Shown here piece after piece: positions 53,222-61,275 of a stretch of DNA of 64,000 bases. The translations under genes were made by a program, and so were the position numbers. Source of the DNA: Corynebacterium marambiense. Lineage in GTDB: Bacteria; Actinomycetota; Actinomycetes; Mycobacteriales; Mycobacteriaceae. Location of the stretch: NCBI RefSeq assembly GCF_016342275.1, contig NZ_JAEIOT010000004.1:186001-250000 (forward strand), read 5' to 3'. The notes beneath the pieces are model-generated. The model had not been told where the DNA came from and did not search any database. It was given only the letters and a program-made list of their open reading frames with translations. How positions within the stretch are numbered: position 1 is the first letter of the stretch; each line of letters opens with the position of its first letter.

Positions 53222-54653
53222 CCAACGCCTGCGCAATTCCCCGATCCCGGGGACCCGCGATTCCTACACCGGGGTCGACTTCAATCTGGGGTTCCATATC
53301 CGGCATTACCGTCTTGACCTGGACTATCGGGTCGAGCCGAACCGTCTCGCGGGTTCCGCGACGCTGGACATGGTGAACTATCTGCCGTTGAAACGACTGA
53401 CCCTCGATCTGGGGCCGTCACTGAAGGTGTCCAAGATCACCACGAGTGGATCGGGTGCGGTGCGCGTCGAGGTGGCCCGGTGGCGGCACGCGCGTGGCAA
53501 GCTGCTGCTGACCTTCGACGCGGAGATCCCGGTGGACAGTGAATTCACACTGTCGATCACGTATTCCGGTTCGCCACGCCCGGTGCGCAGCCCCTGGGGG
53601 ACGCTCGGCTGGGAGGAGCTGGAGAACGGTTCCCTGGTGGCGTCGCAGCCGTGTGGCGCGCCGAGCTGGTTCCCCTGTGATGACACCCCGGACGAGAAGG
53701 CCCGCTACGACATCATCGTCTCAGCGGACAATCCCTACGTGGTGGTGTGCAACGGGGAGCTCGTGGAGCGGCGCCGGTCGGGGTCACGGACGTCGTGGCA
53801 CTACCGGACGGAGCACGTGATGGCGACCTACCTGGCGACCGTCCAGGTCGGTCAGTACACGGAGTTCGATGCCGCCGACTTCGATCCTCGCTTGTCGACG
53901 CCCGCCCCTTCCGCAGCTCCTGCGCCCGTTCCGGTGTCGGTTTTCCTCCCGGCCGGGAAAGCTCCGGCGGCCCGGGTGGAGTTCGCGGATCAGGTCGAGA
54001 TGATGCGCCTGTACACCCGATTATTCGGCCCGTACCCGTTCGCCAGGTACCGGGTCGTGGTGACCGAGGATGACCTCGAGATTCCACTGGAGGCCCAGGG
54101 CCTGAGCATCTTCGGTTCGAATCATGTCGACGGCCGGAAGGAACAGGAGCGACTCATCGCGCATGAGTTGTCGCACCAGTGGTTCGGTAATTCCCTGGGT
54201 CTGGCGCAGTGGAACGACATCTGGCTGAACGAGGGCTTCGCGTGCTATGCGGAGTGGCTGTGGTTCGAGCATTCGACCCGGGTGCCTGCTGCGGAGCCGG
54301 CCCGTCGGCATTACCGGGTGTTGTCCCGGCTGCCGAAGGATCTTTTGCTCGCGGATCCGGGGCCGACGCTGATGTTCGATGACCGGGTGTATAAGCGTGG
54401 TGCGCTAGTCGTGCACGCCCTGCGGTGTCTGATCGACGATGACGCCGTCTTCTTCGCCGCGATCCGCCGGTACACGGCGGCGAACCGGCATTCTGTGGTG
54501 GAACCGATCGATCTACGGACGGTGATGTCGGCCGCCTGCACGGAGGTCGGGGTGCCCGTCGACACGCTGACTGGGTTGTGGAATTCGTGGTTACATAACG
54601 TGGCACTGCCACCATTCCCGGAGCCGCGGTCACGGACCCGGAGCGCGGGCTGA
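53214..54653 (+). CDS. M1 family metallopeptidase (short aminopeptidase N-like)
   Basis: This 479-residue protein shows the gluzincin zinc site HELSHQWFGN with the third ligand in NEGFACYAEW. The beta-rich N-terminal domain (ATLDMVNYLPLKRLTLDLG) and PSWFPCDDTPDEKARYD are typical of M1 peptidases. The exopeptidase motif GAMEN is replaced by LEAQG (EIPLEAQGLSIF), as seen in some short actinobacterial members, so aminopeptidase specificity is not assured. It lacks the large C-terminal helical domain. Its ATG overlaps the oligopeptidase stop and its stop overlaps the next start (TGATG), so three genes form one translationally coupled run. Confidence 0.88.
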   Translation: MTSQRLRNSPIPGTRDSYTGVDFNLGFHIRHYRLDLDYRVEPNRLAGSATLDMVNYLPLKRLTLDLGPSLKVSKITTSGSGAVRVEVARWRHARGKLLLTFDAEIPVDSEFTLSITYSGSPRPVRSPWGTLGWEELENGSLVASQPCGAPSWFPCDDTPDEKARYDIIVSADNPYVVVCNGELVERRRSGSRTSWHYRTEHVMATYLATVQVGQYTEFDAADFDPRLSTPAPSAAPAPVPVSVFLPAGKAPAARVEFADQVEMMRLYTRLFGPYPFARYRVVVTEDDLEIPLEAQGLSIFGSNHVDGRKEQERLIAHELSHQWFGNSLGLAQWNDIWLNEGFACYAEWLWFEHSTRVPAAEPARRHYRVLSRLPKDLLLADPGPTLMFDDRVYKRGALVVHALRCLIDDDAVFFAAIRRYTAANRHSVVEPIDLRTVMSAACTEVGVPVDTLTGLWNSWLHNVALPPFPEPRSRTRSAG

Positions 54654-55888
54654 TGCGCGCGCTGAGCCTGGCGACGGTGTTCGCCGCGGCCAGTGGCTTC
54701 ATCATCCTGACCGTCGCATCCTGGGCACTGGGAGTGCAGCGTTTCGGTCAGTTTATGGCGTTCTGGAGCCTGTTCTTCGCGCTCGCCGGGGTCGTTGACG
54801 GTCTGATGCAGGAAACGACCCGGGCGGTCGCCGGTGCCCGCACCGCGGACCGGACCGGCGCGGTGGTGACGTCGCGAGGCGCACGACCGTTCCGGGTTGC
54901 CGGGATGGTGGGTGCCACCGTCGCGGCCGTCCTCGTCGTTACCGGCCCGTTGTGGTCTCCACGGCTCCTGGAGCAGGACCACGGGCTGGCGGTGGTGCTG
55001 CTGGCCGTGGGGTTGATCAGCTACACCTACCAGGCTGTGCTGTCGGGTGTGTTGTCCGGCTGTGGACTGTGGGCGCAGTACGCCTGGCTGATGGCGGTCG
55101 ATTCGGGGGTTCGGCTCGTCCTCGTGCTGGTCGCCTGGCCACTGGGCTGGGGCCTGCCGGTATTCCTCGTGGTCACCGTGCTCGGGGCAGCGACGTGGCT
55201 GGTCATTCTGGGGATGTCTGCCGATGCCCGGGCTGCCCTGCGTTCGGACACGGACGTGCGTACCGGGCGGTTCGTCCGTAATGCCGTCTCGGCAATGCTC
55301 GCCACTGGGGCAACGGCGCTGCTCATCGTGGGGTTTCCGACCTTCGTCAAGGCCGTCGCCGGGGATTCCGTGGACGCGGGCCTGGACACCACGGTCGACG
55401 GGATCATGCTCGCGGTGATGCTCACCCGAGCCCCCATCCTCGTACCGTTGCAACGGTTCCAGTCAGCCCTGATCGTGCATTTCGTGGAGAACTCCGCTGA
55501 TCTGCTCGGTGCGCTGCGTAAGCCGCTGAGTGCGGTGTTCGGTGTCGGGGTGCTCGGTGCAGTGGCTGCCTGGCTGCTCGGCCCGTGGATCATGGGGGTG
55601 TTCTTCAGCGCCGGGTTCGTCGTGCCGGGTCCGGTCCTCGCCGCGCTCACGTTCGGCGCTGCCTGCACGGGGGTGCTCATGATCACCGGGACAGCGACGC
55701 TCGCAGTCAACCGGCACAACCGATATGTGGCGGGATGGGTGACCGGAAGCATGGTCGCCTTCGGTGTCTTCCTGGCCCCGTTCCCCCTGGCGATGAATGT
55801 CTGTCTCGCACTGGTCATCGGCCCTGTCGCCGGTGCCCTGGTGCACGTCACGGGCCTGCGTCAGGGTGCCGCGCCACTGGTACGCTGA
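54653..55888 (+). CDS. Polysaccharide-export-like multi-span membrane protein
   Basis: This 411-residue protein has about 12 hydrophobic helices and resembles Wzx/MATE-type flippases of the MVF superfamily (helix pairs with few charges, FGQFMAFWSLFFALAGVVDGLMQE near the N-terminus). Corynebacteria carry such a protein next to family 2 glycosyltransferases, as here, so it may move a lipid-linked sugar or wall precursor. The ATG at 54653 overlaps the M1 peptidase stop. The substrate is unknown and the family call is moderate. Confidence 0.75.
   Translation: MRALSLATVFAAASGFIILTVASWALGVQRFGQFMAFWSLFFALAGVVDGLMQETTRAVAGARTADRTGAVVTSRGARPFRVAGMVGATVAAVLVVTGPLWSPRLLEQDHGLAVVLLAVGLISYTYQAVLSGVLSGCGLWAQYAWLMAVDSGVRLVLVLVAWPLGWGLPVFLVVTVLGAATWLVILGMSADARAALRSDTDVRTGRFVRNAVSAMLATGATALLIVGFPTFVKAVAGDSVDAGLDTTVDGIMLAVMLTRAPILVPLQRFQSALIVHFVENSADLLGALRKPLSAVFGVGVLGAVAAWLLGPWIMGVFFSAGFVVPGPVLAALTFGAACTGVLMITGTATLAVNRHNRYVAGWVTGSMVAFGVFLAPFPLAMNVCLALVIGPVAGALVHVTGLRQGAAPLVR
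55881..55886 (+). promoter_or_regulatory. Putative -10 element of the glycosyltransferase gene at 55.9 kb
   Basis: TACGCT ends 6 nt before the ATG at 55893. It lies inside the end of the upstream gene, so it may give an internal leaderless transcript within the operon. Confidence 0.35.
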
Positions 55889-55892
55889 CCAC

Positions 55893-56717
55893 ATGCCGAC
55901 GCTCACCGCCCTCGTCACCGTCTACCACGGAAACAACCCGGACCATCTGAGGCAGGCCCTCAATTCGGTGGCGGGACAGACCCGCCCGGCGGAGGAGATC
56001 CTCATCGTCCGGGACGGTCCCGTCCCGGACGACGTCGCAACGGTGGTGGCGGATTTCCTCGCGGAGAATCCGTCCGCCCGGCAACTTGAGTTGCCGGTGA
56101 ACCGGGGGCTGGGTCCGGCGTCCCAGTCCGCACTGGATGAGATCGACACGGACTACTTCGCTCGCCTCGACGCGGACGACATCGCGGAACCTGAGCGGTT
56201 CGCCGTACAACTCACTTACCTCGCGGAGCACCCGGAGATCGATGTCCTGGGTACCGCGATGTCCGAGTTCACCGATGATGATCCGGACACGGTCACCGGG
56301 GTACGCACCCTGCCGGAGGATCACGACGCGATCGCCCGGTACGCACGCATCAACACACCTGTCAACCATCCGAGTGTGATGCTGCGGACCAGTGCCGTCC
56401 GCCGGGCGGGGGGTTACCGGGACGTCCACTTCATGGAGGACTACGACCTGTGGGCGCGGATGCTCACCGGAGGGGCGCGCTTCCACAACCTTCCTGAGCC
56501 CTTGACCAGGTTTCGGACGGGTGATGAGATGTTCGCCCGACGCACAGGACGGGGAATGTTCACCGCCGAGCGCCAGATGCAGCGCAACCTCGTCGATTAT
56601 GGCCTGGTGGGGCCCGGGCGGGCGCTACTCAATCTCGGGGTGCGGACCCTCTACCGCGCATTGCCGCCGCGGCTCCTGAAATCGGTGTACCGGACACTCT
56701 TCCACAGAGGAGACTGA
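55893..56717 (+). CDS. Family 2 glycosyltransferase
   Basis: This 274-residue GT-A enzyme starts TALVTVYHGNNPDHLRQAL, with the nucleotide-sugar aspartate in LIVRDGPVP and the metal-binding DXD as YFARLDADDIAEPERF. It continues with VNHPSVMLRTSAVRRAGGYRD and the acceptor-base region FMEDYDLWARML. This is the GT2 type used for rhamnose, galactose or glucose transfer in envelope polysaccharides. The ATG at 55893 is 4 bp past the flippase-like gene. The donor sugar is not predictable. Confidence 0.88.
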   Translation: MPTLTALVTVYHGNNPDHLRQALNSVAGQTRPAEEILIVRDGPVPDDVATVVADFLAENPSARQLELPVNRGLGPASQSALDEIDTDYFARLDADDIAEPERFAVQLTYLAEHPEIDVLGTAMSEFTDDDPDTVTGVRTLPEDHDAIARYARINTPVNHPSVMLRTSAVRRAGGYRDVHFMEDYDLWARMLTGGARFHNLPEPLTRFRTGDEMFARRTGRGMFTAERQMQRNLVDYGLVGPGRALLNLGVRTLYRALPPRLLKSVYRTLFHRGD

Positions 56718-56816
56718 GCGGACGCCGCGAGCGGGGGCATTCCCCTGCATCTCCTCTCCCCCATGCACCGGCGCTCACCTGTACCTCTCCCACCGTCGGC
56801 TAGCATGTTCACCATC

Positions 56817-57566
56817 ATGGAATCTCCCGACACAGTTTCACCGGATACCGCAGGCGTCGGCGGTGCCACGACCCCGGATTACCGGGACACCTGGCTCGTC
56901 ATGCCCTGCTACAACGAAGCAACCGTCATCGGGGATGTCATCCGCGCCGCCCGCGAGACGTTCCCCAACATCGTCGCGATCAACGACGGCTCCGCCGATG
57001 ATTCCGACATCGCCATCCACGCCGCCGGTGCACACCTGATCAATCATCCGGTGAATCTCGGCCAGGGTGCAGCGATCCAGACGGGTGTCGAATATGCCCG
57101 AGCTCAGCCCGGCTCCCGCTACTTCGTCACCTTCGACGCCGACGGGCAGCACCAGGTGAAGGATGTCGTGGCCATGCTCCAACGGCTGCGCACCGAGCCG
57201 TTGGACATCGTCGTCGGCACTCGCTTCGGCAGGCCACGCAGCGAGGGGGATCAGGTTCCGCTGCTCAAACGCGTCGTCCTGCGAACGGTGGTGATGCTGT
57301 CCCCCCGGGCGAAACGGATGGGACTCACCGACGCCCACAACGGATTGCGCGTATTCAACCGTCGGGTCGCAGAGGAACTGAACATCCGGATGAACGGAAT
57401 GAGCCACGCCAGCGAGTTCGTCACGCAGATCGACGAACGCGGTTGGCGTGTCGCCGAACAGCCCGTGGACATCCTCTACACCGAATACTCGATGAGCAAG
57501 GGCCAGTCGCTGATCAACGGTGTCAACATCCTGGCCGACGGACTGCTCGCCAGGAGGCTCCCGTGA
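56817..57566 (+). CDS. Dolichol-phosphate-mannose-synthase-like family 2 glycosyltransferase
   Basis: This 249-residue enzyme has the start TWLVMPCYNEATVIGDVI, the INDGSADDS aspartate motif, VNLGQGAAIQTGVEYA and the catalytic FDADGQHQVKD. It is the DPM1/GtrB-like type that loads a sugar on polyprenyl phosphate. No membrane helices are present; the following DUF2304 protein may anchor it, since the pair overlaps (GTGA) and is conserved in many bacteria. The ATG at 56817 is chosen; ATG 56805 is possible. Confidence 0.88.
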   Translation: MESPDTVSPDTAGVGGATTPDYRDTWLVMPCYNEATVIGDVIRAARETFPNIVAINDGSADDSDIAIHAAGAHLINHPVNLGQGAAIQTGVEYARAQPGSRYFVTFDADGQHQVKDVVAMLQRLRTEPLDIVVGTRFGRPRSEGDQVPLLKRVVLRTVVMLSPRAKRMGLTDAHNGLRVFNRRVAEELNIRMNGMSHASEFVTQIDERGWRVAEQPVDILYTEYSMSKGQSLINGVNILADGLLARRLP

Positions 57567-57928
57567 TCACCGGACAACTGCTCATCCAGATCCTCCTTCT
57601 CGTCTGCACGACCGCACTCGTCGTGTACTTCCTGTCCAACCGCCGGAAGGCCCGCGCCAAGGCTGGGGTGAAGATCGGGTTCATCCTGTTCATTTTCGCA
57701 GCGATCTGGGCGGTCCTCCGCCCGGATGATCTGACGGTGGTGGCGAACTGGGTCGGTGTCGACCGGGGCACGGATCTGCTGCTCTATGCGCTGACCGTGG
57801 CTTTCATGTTCACCACCTTGAGTTCCTGGGTCCGGTTCCGTGAGCAGGACCTGCGGTATGCGCGTCTCGCCCGCGCCATCGCCCTGCGCAACGCCGTCCG
57901 CCCCGAGGACGAGTATCCGACCGTGTAG
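57563..57928 (+). CDS. DUF2304 family membrane protein, glycosyltransferase partner
   Basis: This 121-residue protein has three hydrophobic helices (about 5-24, 34-51 and 69-87) and a charged C-terminal helix (RFREQDLRYARLARAIALRN), the usual DUF2304 layout. Its GTG overlaps the stop of the DPM-like glycosyltransferase and an AGGAGG ribosome site lies 7 nt upstream. Members are found beside GtrB/DPM-like enzymes and probably anchor or assist them. No catalytic residues are apparent. Confidence 0.87.
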   Translation: MITGQLLIQILLLVCTTALVVYFLSNRRKARAKAGVKIGFILFIFAAIWAVLRPDDLTVVANWVGVDRGTDLLLYALTVAFMFTTLSSWVRFREQDLRYARLARAIALRNAVRPEDEYPTV

Positions 57929-58016
57929 CGGACCCGCCGGTTGGTTTTCCCCGGTCTTCGTGGACAATGGAGAATTGATCGATTCACCCACCATGCCCCT
58001 TAGAAGGAGCTTTCCC

Positions 58017-59006
58017 GTGTCCGACACGACCGCGGATGACACCGCGTCAACCGAACCTTCCGCTCCGGCAGCAGGAGAGACCCCCACCACCCGGATCCCG
58101 ACGACAATGTGGGTATTCACCGTTCTCCTCGTCATCATCGCGGGCCTCGTCGGGTACGTGATAGGCGACCGCACCGCGGACCGCCCCGATGAATCATCCA
58201 CCACCGCATCCGGCGGAACCGTGGCGACCGCGACCGGCGCACCGTCCTACGAGGATGTGCTCGCTTCCGTGACCCCCGGTGCCGACGGCAGTCGTGGCGA
58301 CGGCGCGAAGGAAACGGAGGACGGCGGTTACGACGCGATGTTCTGGGGTCCGCGCGGCCCGCTGCAGAGCCAGGCGGACATGCCCAACATCCACCGCCGC
58401 AACGTCTACGACCCGTTCGCCGTCGGTGCGATCGACGCGCCCGTCGTCATCTCCGAGTTCTCCGATTTCGAGTGCCCGTTCTGCTCACTCTTCGCGAACG
58501 ACACGGAACCGACGATCCTGAGCAAGTACGTCGACACGGGACTGGTCCGCATGGAGTGGAACGATCTGCCGATCAACGGCCCCAACGCCGAAGCCGCGGC
58601 GCGGGCCGGCCGGGCCGCCGCGGAACAGGGTCGGTTCGTCGAATTCAAGCACGCCCTCTACAACTCGTCGAAGAACGTGTCCGGACACCCGAACTACGGG
58701 ATCGAGGATTTCGTCCGCTTCGCCGAGGAGGCCGGGGTACCGGACATGGAGAAGTTCCGTACGGACGCGACCAGCGACAAGTACGACGAGGTGATCGCCA
58801 ACGCCCGCGCCTACGCCAGCAGCATCGGTGTGAGCGGGACACCCGGATTCGTCATCGGCGAGACCTTCATCGGCGGCGCCCAGCCCCTCGAGGTGTTCGA
58901 GGAAGTCATCAACACCGAACTGAAGCGGGTCGCCGACGGGGAGGCCGAGGTCACCGAGCCGGACACCCGGTCCGCCGCCGAACTCACCGCAGCCGGGGCG
59001 CGGTAG
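58017..59006 (+). CDS. Membrane-anchored DsbA-like thiol-disulfide oxidoreductase
   Basis: This 329-residue protein has an acidic disordered N-terminus, one transmembrane helix (about 42-62, WVFTVLLVIIAGLVGYVIG), a linker and a thioredoxin-fold domain with the active site FECPFC and a cis-Pro loop in SGTPGFVIG. The insert between them is helical, as in DsbA. It should form or exchange disulfides in secreted proteins such as the mycolyltransferases. The GTG at 58017 has an AAGGAG site at 8 nt; an ATG at 57993 is the alternative. It precedes a CcdA-type gene by 4 bp. Confidence 0.9.
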   Translation: MSDTTADDTASTEPSAPAAGETPTTRIPTTMWVFTVLLVIIAGLVGYVIGDRTADRPDESSTTASGGTVATATGAPSYEDVLASVTPGADGSRGDGAKETEDGGYDAMFWGPRGPLQSQADMPNIHRRNVYDPFAVGAIDAPVVISEFSDFECPFCSLFANDTEPTILSKYVDTGLVRMEWNDLPINGPNAEAAARAGRAAAEQGRFVEFKHALYNSSKNVSGHPNYGIEDFVRFAEEAGVPDMEKFRTDATSDKYDEVIANARAYASSIGVSGTPGFVIGETFIGGAQPLEVFEEVINTELKRVADGEAEVTEPDTRSAAELTAAGAR

Positions 59007-59010
59007 GACG

Positions 59011-59826
59011 TTGCTCTCCATCGGTGTCATCGGGGCCTTCCTCGGCGGAGTCCTCTCCATCCTGAGTCCCTGCTCCGCGCTGCTGCTTCCCGCGTTCTTC
59101 GCCTACGCGTTCACGTCGAAACGCCAGCTCGTGGGACGCACCGCCGTGTTCTTCGCGGGTCTCGCCAGCGTGCTCGTCCCGGTCGGCGCGGGGATCGGCG
59201 GGTTCAGTTCCCTGTTCACCCAGCACCGCGACACGGTGATCTCCGTGGCCGGCTGGGTGATGGTCGCCCTCGGTGTCTGGTCGCTTCTCGGCCTGGGTTT
59301 CCGCATCCCCGGACTGTCCACCATGAACAACCGCATCCGGGGCACCGGGTGGCTGCCCGTTTTCGCTCTCGGCGCGGTCTACGGCTTCGCCGGTTTCTGC
59401 GCCGGCCCTCTCCTCGGGGCGGTGCTCGCGACCTCCGCGCTCGGTGGGTCCGCGGCCTACGGCGCGCTCGTCATGGCCTGCTACGCCCTCGGGATGACCG
59501 TCCCGCTGTTCCTCCTCGCCCTGCTGTGGGACCGGTTCGACCTCGGCCACGCGCACTGGCTCCGAGGCCGGGAAGTCCACGTCGGTCCGGTGCGCACCAA
59601 CACGCTCAGCGTCGCCGCCGGCGTGCTGTTCATCCTCATCGGGTTCACGTTCATCGCGAGCAACGGAACCTCCGCTCTGCCGACCCTGTTGGACACCGAA
59701 ACCCAGTTCCGGCTACAGAACCGGGTTGCGCAGTTCGCGGCCGGTATCGACAACGTCGTCGCCCTGATCGTCGTCCTCAGCATCATCGCCGTGGGAATCG
59801 GTGTGAAGCTCCTGCGGCGCCGCTAG
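59011..59826 (+). CDS. CcdA/DsbD-like membrane thiol-electron transporter
   Basis: This 271-residue protein has six to seven helices and the paired cysteines of the CcdA family: SILSPCSALLLPAF in helix 1 and GFAGFCAGPLLGAVL in helix 4. It would carry reducing equivalents from cytosolic thioredoxin to the outside. The TTG at 59011 lies 4 bp after the DsbA-like gene, and there is no better start, so the two form a unit. CcdA proteins are often linked to cytochrome c maturation; here the DsbA partner argues for keeping an extracytoplasmic thiol protein in the right redox state. Confidence 0.87.
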   Translation: MLSIGVIGAFLGGVLSILSPCSALLLPAFFAYAFTSKRQLVGRTAVFFAGLASVLVPVGAGIGGFSSLFTQHRDTVISVAGWVMVALGVWSLLGLGFRIPGLSTMNNRIRGTGWLPVFALGAVYGFAGFCAGPLLGAVLATSALGGSAAYGALVMACYALGMTVPLFLLALLWDRFDLGHAHWLRGREVHVGPVRTNTLSVAAGVLFILIGFTFIASNGTSALPTLLDTETQFRLQNRVAQFAAGIDNVVALIVVLSIIAVGIGVKLLRRR

Positions 59827-59851
59827 GCGAGCGCCACCGGGGATACCGCCA

Positions 59852-61108
59852 TCAGAACCGGCGCCCCGTCACGCTCACCACGGCCAGCACGATCGTCGCC
59901 ACGATCGCACCGAAACCGAGCATCAGCGGGTAGCTGAACCAGTCACTGAGTCTGGTCAGCAGAGCCGGGAACGCCATCCCGGTGTACGTGAAGCAGTAGA
60001 AGATCCCGGTCAGGGCGCCGAGTTCGTTCGGGGCGGCCATCCGCTGCACCTCCGACAGGCCCGTGTAGACACACAGTCCGTAGGAGAGCCCGAGGAATAC
60101 GCACGCCACGAGCATCACCGGCACAGACGGATTGAGTACCACCGCGACGGCGCCCACGAATCCCGCGATGGTCGCCACCATCGCGACAACCGGGCCGCGG
60201 GGGCCTCCGGTTCCGGCTATCGCGGGGGCCGCCTGCTGGATGGCGAACCCGACCCCCAGGGTCAGCAGGGTGATCGCCCCGGAGAACGCCAACGGGTGCG
60301 CGACGTGGTCCTGCATGCGTGCCGACAGCGTCGCATAGGCGGTAAAACCCGAGCCGAACACCCAGGGAGCGATGGGTAGAACCACCGCGTAGAACCGGGG
60401 ATTCCGCAACGATGGGACCCGCAAGCTATCCAGCACCGACCGGCGCTTCGCGTGGATCGCCGGTTGCCGGGTCTCCGGGATCGTCAGGAGCAGGGGAATC
60501 AGGACAAAGGACAGCACCACATGCACACCGAACGAGAGCTGGCCGGGCCAGGGCAGCCACTGCGCGAGAACACCGGCGACCGCCGGGCCGACGGCGAACC
60601 CGGCGGTCAATGCCATCGACGCCCGTTTCGCGCCCGACGAGGGCCGGGCTCCCGGGTCAAACAGCGGTGCGGAGAGTTCCTTCACCCACGAGCCGCCACC
60701 CGTCATCGCCATGCCGACCGCGAGCCCGGACAGGAACCGTCCGATGGTCATCCACCCTGCCGTGTGCTCCGCGAGGGCAATGATCACCGATGCGAGCACC
60801 GCGAGGATCGGGGCCGGCAGCATGATCGGGCGTCGCCCGTACCGGTCGGTCAACGGGCCGGTGACCAGCAGCCCCACCGCGACGCCGATGGCGTAGGCGA
60901 CGAGCATGAGATCGACGAACACCGGGGAGAATTCCCCAGCCTGGCGGTACAGCACGAGCAGCGGCGTGAACTCGTTACCGCCCCAGGCGACCGTGAACAT
61001 GCTGAGCGCCACGGGGAGCCAGGCCCGGCGTTCCCCGGCGACGCGTCTGAACGCGTGCCCCGGTCGGACGTATCCGGGCACGTGCGATTCGGGTCTCTCC
61101 TCCACCAT
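59852..61108 (-). CDS. MFS family transporter
   Basis: This 418-residue protein has 12 predicted helices and the MFS motif A between helices 2 and 3 (GPLTDRYGRRPIML), plus GRFLSGLAVGMAMTGGGSW in helix 4 and PETRQPA in the middle loop. It resembles drug or metabolite exporters; the substrate is unknown. The ATG at 61108 lies exactly 7 nt after TAACAT on the minus strand, indicating a leaderless transcript. It is divergent from the propeller gene across 167 bp that hold a DtxR box, which could also affect it. Confidence 0.87.
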   Translation of the reverse strand: MVEERPESHVPGYVRPGHAFRRVAGERRAWLPVALSMFTVAWGGNEFTPLLVLYRQAGEFSPVFVDLMLVAYAIGVAVGLLVTGPLTDRYGRRPIMLPAPILAVLASVIIALAEHTAGWMTIGRFLSGLAVGMAMTGGGSWVKELSAPLFDPGARPSSGAKRASMALTAGFAVGPAVAGVLAQWLPWPGQLSFGVHVVLSFVLIPLLLTIPETRQPAIHAKRRSVLDSLRVPSLRNPRFYAVVLPIAPWVFGSGFTAYATLSARMQDHVAHPLAFSGAITLLTLGVGFAIQQAAPAIAGTGGPRGPVVAMVATIAGFVGAVAVVLNPSVPVMLVACVFLGLSYGLCVYTGLSEVQRMAAPNELGALTGIFYCFTYTGMAFPALLTRLSDWFSYPLMLGFGAIVATIVLAVVSVTGRRF

Positions 61109-61115
61109 GCGGGAG

Positions 61116-61121
61116 ATGTTA
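61116..61121 (-). promoter_or_regulatory. Putative -10 element of the MFS gene (leaderless)
   Basis: TAACAT on the minus strand ends 7 nt before the ATG at 61108. Confidence 0.45.
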
Positions 61122-61208
61122 GACCTTCGTCCGGCTTTCAGGGGCACGGGGCGCTCGGGCGGGGTCGGCCACGCCGCTCCAGGTACCCCCTGGCCACGAC
61201 CCATACTT

Positions 61209-61227
61209 TTAGGTTAGCCTCCACTTA
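61209..61227. promoter_or_regulatory. Putative DtxR (iron repressor) binding site
   Basis: TTAGGTTAGCCTCCACTTA matches 15 of 19 positions of the DtxR consensus TTAGGTTAGSCTAACCTAA, with an exact left half. It lies 49 bp upstream of the propeller/coiled-coil gene, the usual place for a repressor site, and 101 bp upstream of the divergent MFS gene. Confidence 0.7.
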
Positions 61228-61275
61228 TCTTCAATTCAGGGTCGTCACAGCGCAGTTGGGAAAGAGGAGCACACC

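Noticed and set aside
54311-55453. A 380-codon minus-strand frame
   Set aside because: It is antisense to the M1 peptidase and flippase-like genes, which are supported by motifs and overlapping starts.
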